A stretch of 64,000 nt of DNA from Bifidobacteriaceae bacterium (GTDB lineage Bacteria; Actinomycetota; Actinomycetes; Actinomycetales; WQXJ01), in contig JAIRYJ010000022.1 in NCBI GenBank assembly GCA_031267825.1, positions 61,875 to 125,874 on the forward strand, written 5' to 3'. Within the stretch, counting starts at the first letter, position 1. Each line of letters begins with the position of its first letter. Made by a program: the position numbers and the translations under genes. Below, in pieces: positions 53,148 to 61,739 of this stretch. The notes beneath the pieces were generated by a model. That model was not told the origin of the DNA, did not search any database, and was given only the letters and a program-made list of their open reading frames with translations.

Positions 53148-54037
53148 AACAGGCGGCACGGGAGTTCCTCAGCCAAATGAGGAGCCACAAGGATGCGGCC
53201 ATCGCTAGCGCCTTGCAGGAGCGCAGGGGCCAAATGGAAACGATGGCGCGGATGTTTCCGCCACCGCCCGGCTGCGTTCGTGAAAGCGAAATGATCGCCG
53301 GGGTGGCCTGCGAATGGACGCTGCCGAAGGACGGAGACGGCAGGCAGGTAGTGATCGAGTTGCACGGCGGCGCCTACACCATGGGTTCGGCCAGCGCCAG
53401 CCGTCTAGTGGCGGCCAGTCTGGCGCAAGCCTGTGGGGCGCGGGTTCTGTCGGTCAATTACCGCTTGGCACCCGAACACCCCTACCCGGCGGCCGTCGAT
53501 GACGTCCTGGCTGTCTACCGTGAACTGCTGCGCCGCGGTGTTGAGGGGCGGCGTGTCGCGGTCCATGGCGAATCGGCCGGAGGCGGGCTGGCCCTGGCGG
53601 TGCTGGCGAAGCTGAGAGACGCGGGCGAGCCACTACCCGGTGCGGTGGTGCTGTCCTCTCCCTGGGCGGACCTGACAAACAGCGGATTCAGCCACGCCCC
53701 AGATATTGAGGACCTCGATGTGATGCTGACAACCGCGGACTTGAACGCTCAAGCCGCGAGTTATGCGGCCGGCCAACCATTGGACAGTCCAGGCATATCT
53801 CCCGTCAATGGTGATTTTCGCGGTCTCCCGCCGCTCTTGATCTACGCCGGGACTGATGAGGTGCTCCTGTGCGATGCGATAGAAGTCGCGCGACGGGCGG
53901 CCTGGGCCGGAAACCAAGTTGTCCTGCGAGTAGTGCCCGGCATGCCGCACGCTTTCACCATCATGGCCGGTTTGCTGGAACCGGCCGATCAAGCCAAATC
54001 CGAAATCGGCCAATTCATGCGGCAGCACACCTTCTGA
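53144..54037 (+). CDS. Alpha/beta-hydrolase, hormone-sensitive-lipase-like esterase
   Basis: Cytoplasmic carboxylesterase, 297 aa. The oxyanion motif ELHGGAYTMGS, the nucleophile Ser in HGESAGGGLAL, Asp in YAGTDEVLL and His in GMPHAFT make up the HSL-family catalytic set; SVNYRLAPEHPYPAAVDD is also diagnostic. ATG 53144 (GGAGA 6 nt upstream, TGA of the leader ORF overlapping) is preferred to an upstream in-frame GTG. Followed by an MFS transporter and a GH3 glycosidase, it may remove acyl groups from an imported glycoside. Confidence 0.88.
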   Translation: MKQAAREFLSQMRSHKDAAIASALQERRGQMETMARMFPPPPGCVRESEMIAGVACEWTLPKDGDGRQVVIELHGGAYTMGSASASRLVAASLAQACGARVLSVNYRLAPEHPYPAAVDDVLAVYRELLRRGVEGRRVAVHGESAGGGLALAVLAKLRDAGEPLPGAVVLSSPWADLTNSGFSHAPDIEDLDVMLTTADLNAQAASYAAGQPLDSPGISPVNGDFRGLPPLLIYAGTDEVLLCDAIEVARRAAWAGNQVVLRVVPGMPHAFTIMAGLLEPADQAKSEIGQFMRQHTF

Positions 54038-54219
54038 AGGCAATAGGCGGCCGCTAAGACGTCGCGCTGCGGTCTGGCTTAGCTCGGGCGGCACCTGACA
54101 GGTGGCGCCACCAATGCGGCGCGACTTGACCTCAAGTGGCACGGCGGATCCTCGGGCCGCCAGCGGCAGGGCGGATCGCCCCGCGAAACACGTTCACATC
54201 TTGACCAAAGGAACAAACA

Positions 54220-55575
54220 ATGAAGGACAACCAAGACAGTTCATTACCACCAGCGCCTGTAATCTCGCCGGGGCCGCCAGCGTCTCAGGGGCCTCCAGAC
54301 CCGGCGGCGCCCCCGGACCAAGAAGTTCCAGAGGCGCTGCGTGTCCCAGTTGAGAGGAAAGGACCAATCTTCATTGCGGGCCTCTTGGCCCTCTCAGTCG
54401 CATCCATGCTGACGTTTCTGCCGCTCTTGAGCATCATCATCCCGACCCAACTGACAGACATGGATCCGGACAGTAAAGTGACCTGGCTGGGGATCATCGC
54501 CGGGGTTGGCGTGCTGACCGGTTTGGTGACATCACCCATCGTTGGTGCGCTGAGCGACAGGACCACTTCCCGGTTCGGACGGCGCCGGCCCTGGCTTATT
54601 GGCGGCGCGGTTCTGACATCTATCGGCTACGTCCTGATGATGAACGCCGGATCTCAAATGCTTCTGTTTCTGTCCTATCTGTTCACCGGAGTTTCGCTGA
54701 GCCTCATCACCGCGGTGACCGCCGCGATCCTGCCGGACCAAGTCCCACCTGAGCAAAGAGGCACGGTCTCAGGGATGGTAGGGATCGCCATGCCGTTGGC
54801 CATCATCATCGGCTCAGTCATGTGCGGTAACGTCCTAAAGACCACCATCAGCCGCTACGTCTTTGTCGCGGTCACAGTGTTCGCTGTCGTGGTTCTGTTC
54901 GCGCTGCTATTCAAGGACAAGCCCCTACCCAAAGGTGTTGTCCCGAAGTTCAAGTTTGTCGATATTTTCAAAGCCTTCGTCTTCAACCCACGCAAAGCAC
55001 CGGACTTCGGATGGGTCTGGCTTGCCCGGGCAGTCATGTTCTTCGGCTACAGCCTGGTTGGTAACTACCTCCTGTATTACCTGCAAGACGTAATCCATTA
55101 TGAGCGGCTATTCCCCGGGCACACCGCGGCCGAAGGCGTCGCCACCCTGCAGATCTATAACACTGTCTTGATGGTAATCGCCACCGTGGTGGGCGGAATA
55201 CTGTCCGACAAACTCCGCCGCAGGCGCCTATTCGTGGTGATCGCGTCGGTGATCATGGCTGTCAGCCTGGCGGTAATAGGTCTGGTTCCGGTGTGGATAG
55301 CGCTCGTGGTGGCGAACACCGCGTTCGGTTTCGGCATGGGCGCCTATATGGCGGTCGACACGGCACTAGTCACACAATGCCTGCCCAAACAAGAAGACCG
55401 CGGCAAAGACATGGGCATATTGAACATCGCTAACAACGTCCCGCAGGCTCTCGCGCCAATGGTGGCTGTGCCAGTGATCAACCTGACCCACAGCTATGGA
55501 TTCTTGTACTGCGCTGGAGGAGTCATGATTCTGGCGAGCATCATCTTCATCGGGAAAATCAAGGGCGTGCGGTAA
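54220..55575 (+). CDS. MFS transporter (GPH-like sugar/glycoside carrier)
   Basis: A 451-aa carrier with about 12 membrane helices after a Pro-rich cytoplasmic N-terminus of about 45 residues. The signature loop GALSDRTTSRFGRRRPWLI between helices 2 and 3 is typical of the MFS/GPH group. AAAGGA precedes the ATG. Lying between an esterase and a GH3 enzyme, it probably imports the glycoside they process. It is a paralogue of the MFS gene at 60381. Confidence 0.9.
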   Translation: MKDNQDSSLPPAPVISPGPPASQGPPDPAAPPDQEVPEALRVPVERKGPIFIAGLLALSVASMLTFLPLLSIIIPTQLTDMDPDSKVTWLGIIAGVGVLTGLVTSPIVGALSDRTTSRFGRRRPWLIGGAVLTSIGYVLMMNAGSQMLLFLSYLFTGVSLSLITAVTAAILPDQVPPEQRGTVSGMVGIAMPLAIIIGSVMCGNVLKTTISRYVFVAVTVFAVVVLFALLFKDKPLPKGVVPKFKFVDIFKAFVFNPRKAPDFGWVWLARAVMFFGYSLVGNYLLYYLQDVIHYERLFPGHTAAEGVATLQIYNTVLMVIATVVGGILSDKLRRRRLFVVIASVIMAVSLAVIGLVPVWIALVVANTAFGFGMGAYMAVDTALVTQCLPKQEDRGKDMGILNIANNVPQALAPMVAVPVINLTHSYGFLYCAGGVMILASIIFIGKIKGVR

Positions 55576-55612
55576 TGGCACAGGCCGGACTAGCGAAAAG
55601 AAGTGGCCCTTG

Positions 55613-57364
55613 ATGCGCCAGGACACCCACCCGTACCAGGACTCCACCCTCAGTCCAAGCCAGCGGGCGAACGACCTGTTGAGCCGCCTTGACCTGGAGG
55701 ACAAGGCCGGCCTGATGTTTCAGACGATGGTTTCATATGGCCCGCTTGACCAGCGCAATCCCGCGTTCGGCTTGCCGTCTTTGGCGTCGATGGTGGTCAA
55801 ACGGCGGCTCAACCATTTCAATTTGATCGGGGCGTTTGAATCGCCGGGGGAAATGGCCGCCTGGCAAAACGCGGCGCAGGACCTGGCCGCGGGCTGCGGC
55901 ATTGGGATTCCCATCACCTTCTCAAGTGATCCGCGCCACGGGTTCACTGATAATCCCGGCACAGCGATTATGGCGGGTCCGTTCTCGCAATGGCCGGAGC
56001 CGCTGGGCTTGGCGGCGATAGGTGACCCGGTGGTTGTTGAGGAATTCGCGGACACGGTCCGGCGTGAGTATTTGGCCGTAGGCCTGCGGTTGGCTCTCCA
56101 TCCGCAAATTGACCTAGCGACAGAGCCACGATGGTCCCGGGTTGGCGGCACCTTCGGGGAAGACGCCACCCTGTCCAGCGTTCTGGCCCAGGCTTACGTG
56201 CGCGGGTTGCGGGGTCCTTGTCTTGGTCCAGATTCTGTGTCCGCGATGGCTAAACATTTCCCGGGCGGCGGCCCCCAGAAGGACGGCGAAGACGCCCATT
56301 TCGAGTACGGCAAGGACCAGATATATCCGGCCGGTCAGTGGGACTATCACTTGAAGCCATTCATAGCTGTCATCGCGGCCGGAGTCTCCCAAATCATGCC
56401 GTACTACGGACGGCCTGTTCACACCGAATACGAGGAAGTCGGATTTGGTTTCAATGCGGGCGTCTTGCGCGGCCTGCTCCGCGGCCAACTTGGCTTTGAC
56501 GGGATAATCTGCACCGATTGGGGACTCCTGACAGACGTCGAATTGTTTGGCCAGCCGTTCCCGGCGCGGGCCTGGGGTGTTGAACACCTCACCCGGGAGG
56601 AACGGATGCTAAAAGCCTTGGAGGCTGGGATCGACCAATTCGGTGGCGAATTGTGTTCTTCTGTCTTGGTGGACCTGGTGCGTCAAGGCAAAGTCGCCGA
56701 ATCGCGGCTGGACGAATCGGTACGGCGTCTTTTAGTGGAGAAGTTCCGGCTGGGCCTATTCGACAACCGCCACGTTGATCCGTCTCAGGCTGACCAAGTA
56801 GTCGGTTGTGAGCCGTTCCGTGCCGCTGGTTTAGCGGCGCAACGGGCGTCAGTCACCGTCCTGAAAAACACCGGCGCCCAGTTACCCTTGCCGGATGGCC
56901 TGAAGGTCTACACCGAGGGGATAAACCCGGCGAGTCTGGGCGGCTTAGCGGCCGTGGTGGAAGACCCGGCACAGGCTGACTTGGCGTTGATCCGGTTGAA
57001 AGCGCCATATGAAGAACGCGGTCCTGGCTTTGAGTCCTTCTTCCACGCCGGATCATTGGAGTTTTCCCCGGCGTTGGTGGCGCATCTAGAGGAACTAGCC
57101 GACAAGGTTCCCCTGGTAATCGACGTCTACCTGGACCGAGCGGCCGTCCTTGCTCCGCTTGCGGGCCTGACCCGCGCCCTGACTGTGACCTACGGCACAA
57201 GTGACAGCGCCTGGGTGGATGTGGTTTTCGGCAGAGCCCAACCGAAAGGCAGACTTCCGTTCGACATCCCGAGTTCGATGGCCGCCGTGGAAGCGTCACG
57301 GCCGGACGCTCCTTTCGACACCGCCGATCCCAGTTACCGTTTCGGGGACGGCTTGAGTTACTGA
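55613..57364 (+). CDS. GH3 beta-glycosidase
   Basis: Retaining exo-glycosidase, 583 aa, no signal peptide. The GH3 N-terminal barrel shows KHFPGGGPQKDGEDAH and the nucleophile Asp302 in ICTDWG; the C-terminal sandwich ends GRLPFDIPSS and RFGDGLSY. The family acts on beta-glucosides or related plant glycosides, but specificity is not readable. It lies 37 bp after the MFS gene, so the esterase-MFS-GH3 order gives import, deacylation and hydrolysis. An in-frame TTG just before the ATG is an alternative start. Confidence 0.9.
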   Translation: MRQDTHPYQDSTLSPSQRANDLLSRLDLEDKAGLMFQTMVSYGPLDQRNPAFGLPSLASMVVKRRLNHFNLIGAFESPGEMAAWQNAAQDLAAGCGIGIPITFSSDPRHGFTDNPGTAIMAGPFSQWPEPLGLAAIGDPVVVEEFADTVRREYLAVGLRLALHPQIDLATEPRWSRVGGTFGEDATLSSVLAQAYVRGLRGPCLGPDSVSAMAKHFPGGGPQKDGEDAHFEYGKDQIYPAGQWDYHLKPFIAVIAAGVSQIMPYYGRPVHTEYEEVGFGFNAGVLRGLLRGQLGFDGIICTDWGLLTDVELFGQPFPARAWGVEHLTREERMLKALEAGIDQFGGELCSSVLVDLVRQGKVAESRLDESVRRLLVEKFRLGLFDNRHVDPSQADQVVGCEPFRAAGLAAQRASVTVLKNTGAQLPLPDGLKVYTEGINPASLGGLAAVVEDPAQADLALIRLKAPYEERGPGFESFFHAGSLEFSPALVAHLEELADKVPLVIDVYLDRAAVLAPLAGLTRALTVTYGTSDSAWVDVVFGRAQPKGRLPFDIPSSMAAVEASRPDAPFDTADPSYRFGDGLSY

Positions 57365-57393
57365 TCCTTCAGACAGGCCGCCGCAACCCGGCC

Positions 57394-57480
57394 GGGACTA
57401 GCCGGATCCACCGCTGTGACGACGGCATCGTCCAATGTCCGTTTCGGCTGGGACTAGCCGGATCCACCTGCTGTGACGGG
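57394..57480. repeat. 57-bp repeat element, second locus
   Basis: GGGACTAGCCGGATCCAC occurs at 57394 and again at 57451. Between them is the CGGCATCGTCCAATGTCCGT unit (57423), matching 52181-52237. It lies between the GH3 and GH13 genes. Confidence 0.85.
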
Positions 57481-57484
57481 CAGC

Positions 57485-57552
57485 AACTAATTCCTCCGGG
57501 GAATTAATTTTCGCCCGATGTCAAACGAAAACTAATTCCTCCGGGGAATTAT
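57485..57552. repeat. Two copies of the AACTAATTCC palindromic element
   Basis: ACTAATTCCTCCGGGGAATT is found at 57485-57504 and, preceded by GAAA, at 57531-57550. The core TAATTCC-TCCGG-GGAATTA is palindromic. A perfect longer copy lies at 62858-62888, so the elements flank the 57560-62821 cassette. The inner copy lies 8 bp after the GH13 stop and may also terminate it. Confidence 0.8.
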
Positions 57553-57559
57553 GTGTCGC

Positions 57560-59272
57560 CTACGGCACAATCCATGCCGTTGTGGCAGCTGGAATGGTGG
57601 GGCGATCGGCCGCGCCGTCGGTGCGCAGGACGATTCTGCCCGCCGGAAGCGCAAGCGGCTCCGTGCCGAAGTTGGTGACACAGGTCCAACCGTTTCTGCG
57701 CCGGAAAGCGACGGCTTCGGGGCCCAATTCAAGCCATTCGATCTGCTCGTCGGTTTGGAATTCCCGCCTCAGGGCGAGTGCGGCACGGTAGAAGGAAAGA
57801 GTGGACGAGGCATCGGCCGATTCGACCGCGGCCGAATAGGCTCCAAACCAGTCAGGCTGAGGTAGCCATGAGGCGTTGGCGCTGAAGCCGAAGTACGGTC
57901 CGGTCTGGGTCCATGGCAGTGGGACGCGGCAGCCGTCCCGACCAGCTACCTCGACGCCGTTTTCGATTCTGGCCCAGGGGTCTTGGGCCTGGTCAGCTAG
58001 GATACCGCTGACCTCCGGGAGTCCGAGTTCCTCGCCTTGGTAGATGTAGCTACTGCCGGGCAGGGCGAGCATCAGTGCGGTGGCGGCTTGGGCCCGCGCC
58101 AGACCGCGATCACGCGCGGTGGCGTCAACGGACAAGGGAGCCGCCCCGGCGCCGTAATTGAGGCCGGTTGTGCCGGACTGAGCGTAGCGGCTGGCGTGGC
58201 GGACAACATCGTGATTGGACAAGACCCAGGTGCTGGTACTACCGGCTTGCGTGGCGAGGTCAACGTTGGCGCCGATAATCTCACGGAAGGCGGCGGCGTC
58301 CCATGGAGCGGTCAGGAGGTCAAAGTTGAACGCCTGGCCCAGGCTTTTAGGGCTGGCGTAGCGAGCGCGGCGGTGGGGAGCGACCCAAGCCTCCGCCACA
58401 GCGAAGAGGGGCGGGCTGTAGGCGTCGAACACGTCACGCCACTGCGCGTAGATCTCTGAGAGTTCGTCGCGGTCGAAGAGCGGGTGCTGCCCGTCGGCGT
58501 AGGGGCTAGTCCCGGCGCCGACCAGTGCCATGCCGCTAGCCAGGTCTGCCCAGGTTGGGTACGGTTCGGAGAGGTCTTTGGCGAGGCACATGGCGACATC
58601 GACTCTGAATCCGTCAACTCCCCGGTCGCCCCAGAAGCGCAAGGTTGTGAGGAAGTCTTGGCGTACTTCGGGGTTGGCCCAGTTCCAGTCCGGCTGCTGC
58701 GTGGTGAACAGATGCAGGTACCACTGGCCGGGCGTGCCGTCCGGCTCGGTGACGCGGGTCCAGGCGGGGCCGCCAAAGAGGGATTGCCAGTCGTTCGGGG
58801 GCTCCTCGCCGTCTTGGCCTAGTCCGTCGCGGAAGAGGTACCGGGCGCGTTCGGCCGATCCGGCACCGGCCGCCAGAGCGTCATGGAACCAGCGGTGCCG
58901 GTCAGAACTGTGGTTGGCGACAATGTCAATGATGACCTTGATGCCGTGGCTGTGTAGCTGGCTGATGATCTGGTCAAACTCCTCGAGCGTGCCGATCAGC
59001 GGGTCGATGTCGCGGTAATCGTCCACGTCATAGCCGCCGTCAACTAGCGCCGAGGGGTAGAACGGGCTGAACCAGACGGCGTCCACGCCAAGCGCGGCCA
59101 GGTAATCGATCTTGGTCAGCACGCCTTTGAAGTCGCCGATTCCGTCGCCATCACCGTCCGCGAAGCTGCGCGGGTAGATCTGGTATACGGCTGCCTGGCG
59201 CCACCAATCGGGGTTTCGCGGGTGCCCGGCTTGACCGCGCGCTGTTGGGTTCTGGTTGTCGGTAGGCGCCAT
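57560..59272 (-). CDS. GH13 alpha-glucosidase, second copy
   Basis: Cytoplasmic exo-alpha-glucosidase, 570 aa, same plan as the gene at 21704. Catalytic residues are nucleophile D225 (GFRVDVAMC), acid/base E294 (AVAEAWVAPH; the usual GE is AE) and D354 (LSNHDVVRH). GGAGAAGCC lies before the ATG. It is divergent from a TetR gene and belongs, with the MFS and Gfo/Idh genes beyond it, to a regulated alpha-glucoside cassette. The Gly-to-Ala change before the acid/base may affect specificity. Confidence 0.92.
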   Translation of the reverse strand: MAPTDNQNPTARGQAGHPRNPDWWRQAAVYQIYPRSFADGDGDGIGDFKGVLTKIDYLAALGVDAVWFSPFYPSALVDGGYDVDDYRDIDPLIGTLEEFDQIISQLHSHGIKVIIDIVANHSSDRHRWFHDALAAGAGSAERARYLFRDGLGQDGEEPPNDWQSLFGGPAWTRVTEPDGTPGQWYLHLFTTQQPDWNWANPEVRQDFLTTLRFWGDRGVDGFRVDVAMCLAKDLSEPYPTWADLASGMALVGAGTSPYADGQHPLFDRDELSEIYAQWRDVFDAYSPPLFAVAEAWVAPHRRARYASPKSLGQAFNFDLLTAPWDAAAFREIIGANVDLATQAGSTSTWVLSNHDVVRHASRYAQSGTTGLNYGAGAAPLSVDATARDRGLARAQAATALMLALPGSSYIYQGEELGLPEVSGILADQAQDPWARIENGVEVAGRDGCRVPLPWTQTGPYFGFSANASWLPQPDWFGAYSAAVESADASSTLSFYRAALALRREFQTDEQIEWLELGPEAVAFRRRNGWTCVTNFGTEPLALPAGRIVLRTDGAADRPTIPAATTAWIVP

Positions 59273-59315
59273 CTGGCTTCTCCTTTGATGCGATTAACGA
59301 GCAACTCTAGCACAG

Positions 59316-59335
59316 AAATATCCAGTCGGACATTT
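59316..59335. promoter_or_regulatory. Operator candidate between GH13 and tetR
   Basis: AAATATCC (59316-59323) and GGACATTT (59328-59335) form a 20-bp imperfect dyad in the divergent region. The same AAATATCC arm recurs in the dyad upstream of the MFS gene (60051-60085). Confidence 0.65.
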
Positions 59336-59412
59336 TGACTCGTGGACGCGCTAGTACAATCAGGGAGTCGCCGGTCAGCGGCACCAGGCAGGTCGATTTA
59401 GGAGGTTCGCAG

Positions 59413-60051
59413 TTGGCACAGGACGATGCCGTCACCAGGCCAGACAGCAATCCGGCGGGTGGGGCCAAACGCGGGCCGTATTCGAAGGGCGTCAAGCGAC
59501 GCCAGCAAATCCTGGACCGCGCCTTGGTGGTGTTCGATGAGCTTGGCTTCGAACGGACATCATTGCGGGCGATCGCTGACGAGATCGGTGTGACGCATCC
59601 GACGCTGGTCCACTACTTCGGGTCGCGCGAGCAACTCTTCCTTGAGGTCTTACGCGAATATGACCGGCGCGGCGTTGAACTGACCGAGGCTGGCGGCCTG
59701 ACGGAGGCGCTGACGCGCGGAGTTGCCTACTCCACCAGCACTCCTGGGTTGATGGCACTGCTGAACAGCATGGTCGCGCGGGCCTTGGAGTCCGGGAACG
59801 AGCACTCGCGGGAGTTCTTTGTTCAGCGTTACGCCCAGGTCCGCCAGCAGATGGTCCGGGTGCTTGAGGTCGGCCGTGCGGCCGGAAAAGTCCGTGATGA
59901 CGTCTCCCTGGAAGACGCGGCCATGCTGATCCTGGCGGCCGCGGACGGCCTGTCCACCCAATGGTTGCTGGACCAGAGGGCGGACATGCGAACCGGGTTG
60001 TTGCTATTGGAGCGCCTGCTCGAACCACCGGGGGGATTACCCGCTGAATGA
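59413..60051 (+). CDS. TetR-family regulator of the GH13/MFS/Gfo-Idh cassette
   Basis: A 212-aa repressor. The HTH reads SLRAIADEIGVTHPTLVHYF (residues 46-65). The TTG start is set by GGAGG 7 nt upstream. Matching AAATATCC dyads lie on both sides of the gene, in front of GH13/tetR and in front of the MFS operon, so one repressor probably controls both transcripts. The start region happens to contain GGACGATGCCG, similar to the dispersed element core. Confidence 0.9.
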   Translation: MAQDDAVTRPDSNPAGGAKRGPYSKGVKRRQQILDRALVVFDELGFERTSLRAIADEIGVTHPTLVHYFGSREQLFLEVLREYDRRGVELTEAGGLTEALTRGVAYSTSTPGLMALLNSMVARALESGNEHSREFFVQRYAQVRQQMVRVLEVGRAAGKVRDDVSLEDAAMLILAAADGLSTQWLLDQRADMRTGLLLLERLLEPPGGLPAE

Positions 60052-60085
60052 AAATATCCACCTGGAACTTCCAGATGGATATTTT
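60051..60085. promoter_or_regulatory. 35-bp inverted repeat upstream of the MFS operon
   Basis: AAAATATCCACCTGG (60051-60065) and CCAGATGGATATTTT (60071-60085) pair with one mismatch around 5 nt. A TATGGT box follows near 60091. It shares the AAATATCC arm with 59316-59335. Confidence 0.7.
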
Positions 60086-60129
60086 AGTGCTATGGTTCTT
60101 TCCTGAGCGGCTCGCACCCGAGTTTGTTG

Positions 60130-60225
60130 GACCGCGATCCGGTCCGCGATCCGGTCCGCGATCCGACCCGCGATCTGATCCGTGATCTGGTCCGTGACCT
60201 GGTTCGCGATCTGGTCCGTGGCGCG
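60130..60225. repeat. 12-bp tandem repeat, eight units
   Basis: Consensus GTCCGCGATCCG, with units starting at 60130, 60142, 60154, 60166, 60178, 60190, 60202 and 60214; the first three are nearly identical and later ones drift (CTG for CCG). It lies in the 330-bp leader between tetR and the MFS gene, after the operator. An in-frame reading would give RDPV/RDLV repeats, but no gene start supports coding. Confidence 0.9.
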
Positions 60226-60380
60226 GGTCAATCCGGTTGGCCGGCAAGGGGCAAACCCGCTCGCAGCCGTCTTGACGCGGGCCAGCATGCGGCGCTGACC
60301 AGCGGAAACGCGGAGGACAAAGATAGAGCTATGCCTAGAACCGTGGCTTTTGTGACGGTCCTAGCACGAAGGAGTGTCGC

Positions 60381-61739
60381 ATGACCCAGATCCCAGCCGA
60401 GCCGTCAGCGGCCCAGCCCGCCGAACACCCGGCCCAGCCCGCCCAGCATCCGGCCCAGCCCGCCGAACAACCGGCCGAGCCAGCCGAACACCCGGCCCGA
60501 CCCACCACCACGTCCCACACACCAACTTTGAAGCAACTGGGGTTGCGCAAATTGCTCGCCACCTTGCCGCTCGCGATAGCCGGTTTCACGATTTTCTGGG
60601 GCGCGGTGCAGTACGTCCTGATACCGATACAGGTCCAGGCAATTGACCCTGAAGGACAGAACAGTTCGCTGGCGCTGATCGTTGCCCTGGGCGCCGTCGC
60701 CGCGATGATTGGTGCGCCGATCGCCGGCACCTTGACAGACCGGACCCGCACCCGCCTAGGTGGCCGCGCGCCGTGGCTGATCGGCGCCGCGCTGACCACG
60801 CTTGGACTCGGGATCGTCATGAGCCTGTCCACTTCGATCGCCATGCTGGTTGTGATGATGGTCCTGGTGCAACTCTCGACCCAGTTCATCCTCACCCCGA
60901 TCAGCGCTTATATTCCTGACCGGGTCCCGGCCGTCAAGCGCGGGTTGTTCTCGGCCGCTTACGGCGCTGCCCAGGTGGTGGGTTCCGTTATTGGCCAGAC
61001 CCTCGGCGCCACCCTCTCAGACATGGTGATCGTGGGGTATGTCGCAGCGGGCGGGATCCTGGCTGGGCTGGTCCTGCTGTTCGCTTTGGGAAACGTCCGT
61101 TCCAACCGCGATGAACCCCGCCCGGTCATCACGCTGCGTTCGGTTCTGTCCACCTTCTGGGTCAACCCGGTCAAACACCCCAACTTCTGGTGGGCCTTCT
61201 TTGGCCGCTTCTTGCTCTTCGTCGGCTTCTTCCCGGTGCAGACCTTCCTGCTCTATCTGCTCCAGGATTACATCGGGTTGGGGGATGCCGCGGTCGATGC
61301 CGTACCACTCTTGAGCGTCAACGCTTTGGTTGGCCAGATAGTCGGAGCGGTGCTGGCCGGTGCGGTCTTTGGGCGCGTCAAGCGGACTAAACCCCTCATC
61401 TTCGCCGCTTCGGCGCTGCTGGCGGTCGCCCTGTTCATTCCAATGATCTGGCCTACTTTGATCGGGATGGCCACCTACTCTTTGCTTAGTGGTTTGGGCA
61501 TCGGCGCCTACATCTCGATTGACCTGGTCCTGATCACCTTGGTGCTGCCGTCCGCCGAGTCCACCGGCAAGGACCTCGGCATCGTAAACATCACCACGAC
61601 GCTTCCGCAAACCATCGGCTCAGCCATCGGCGCGGGCGTGATTGGTGCGTTCGGGGGTTACTTCGCTCTGCTGCCAATGGCTGTGATTACTACCGTGGTC
61701 GGCGCGACGTTGCTGATCTTCATCCGGGGCGTGAAATGA
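60381..61739 (+). CDS. MFS sugar/glycoside transporter, second copy
   Basis: A 452-aa carrier with about 12 helices. The N-terminal 45 residues are a Pro/Ala-rich repeat (PAQPAEHP-like units), and the GTLTDRTRTRLGGRAPWLI loop marks the same group as the gene at 54220. GAAGGAG lies 7 nt before the ATG. It overlaps the oxidoreductase gene by 4 bp (ATGA). It probably imports the alpha-glucoside handled by the GH13 enzyme. Confidence 0.9.
   Translation: MTQIPAEPSAAQPAEHPAQPAQHPAQPAEQPAEPAEHPARPTTTSHTPTLKQLGLRKLLATLPLAIAGFTIFWGAVQYVLIPIQVQAIDPEGQNSSLALIVALGAVAAMIGAPIAGTLTDRTRTRLGGRAPWLIGAALTTLGLGIVMSLSTSIAMLVVMMVLVQLSTQFILTPISAYIPDRVPAVKRGLFSAAYGAAQVVGSVIGQTLGATLSDMVIVGYVAAGGILAGLVLLFALGNVRSNRDEPRPVITLRSVLSTFWVNPVKHPNFWWAFFGRFLLFVGFFPVQTFLLYLLQDYIGLGDAAVDAVPLLSVNALVGQIVGAVLAGAVFGRVKRTKPLIFAASALLAVALFIPMIWPTLIGMATYSLLSGLGIGAYISIDLVLITLVLPSAESTGKDLGIVNITTTLPQTIGSAIGAGVIGAFGGYFALLPMAVITTVVGATLLIFIRGVK

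Noticed and set aside
60115..60320. Possible protein with RDPV/RDLV repeats
   Set aside because: No start codon with a ribosome-binding site; the pattern follows from a 12-bp DNA repeat and the other frames are also open.
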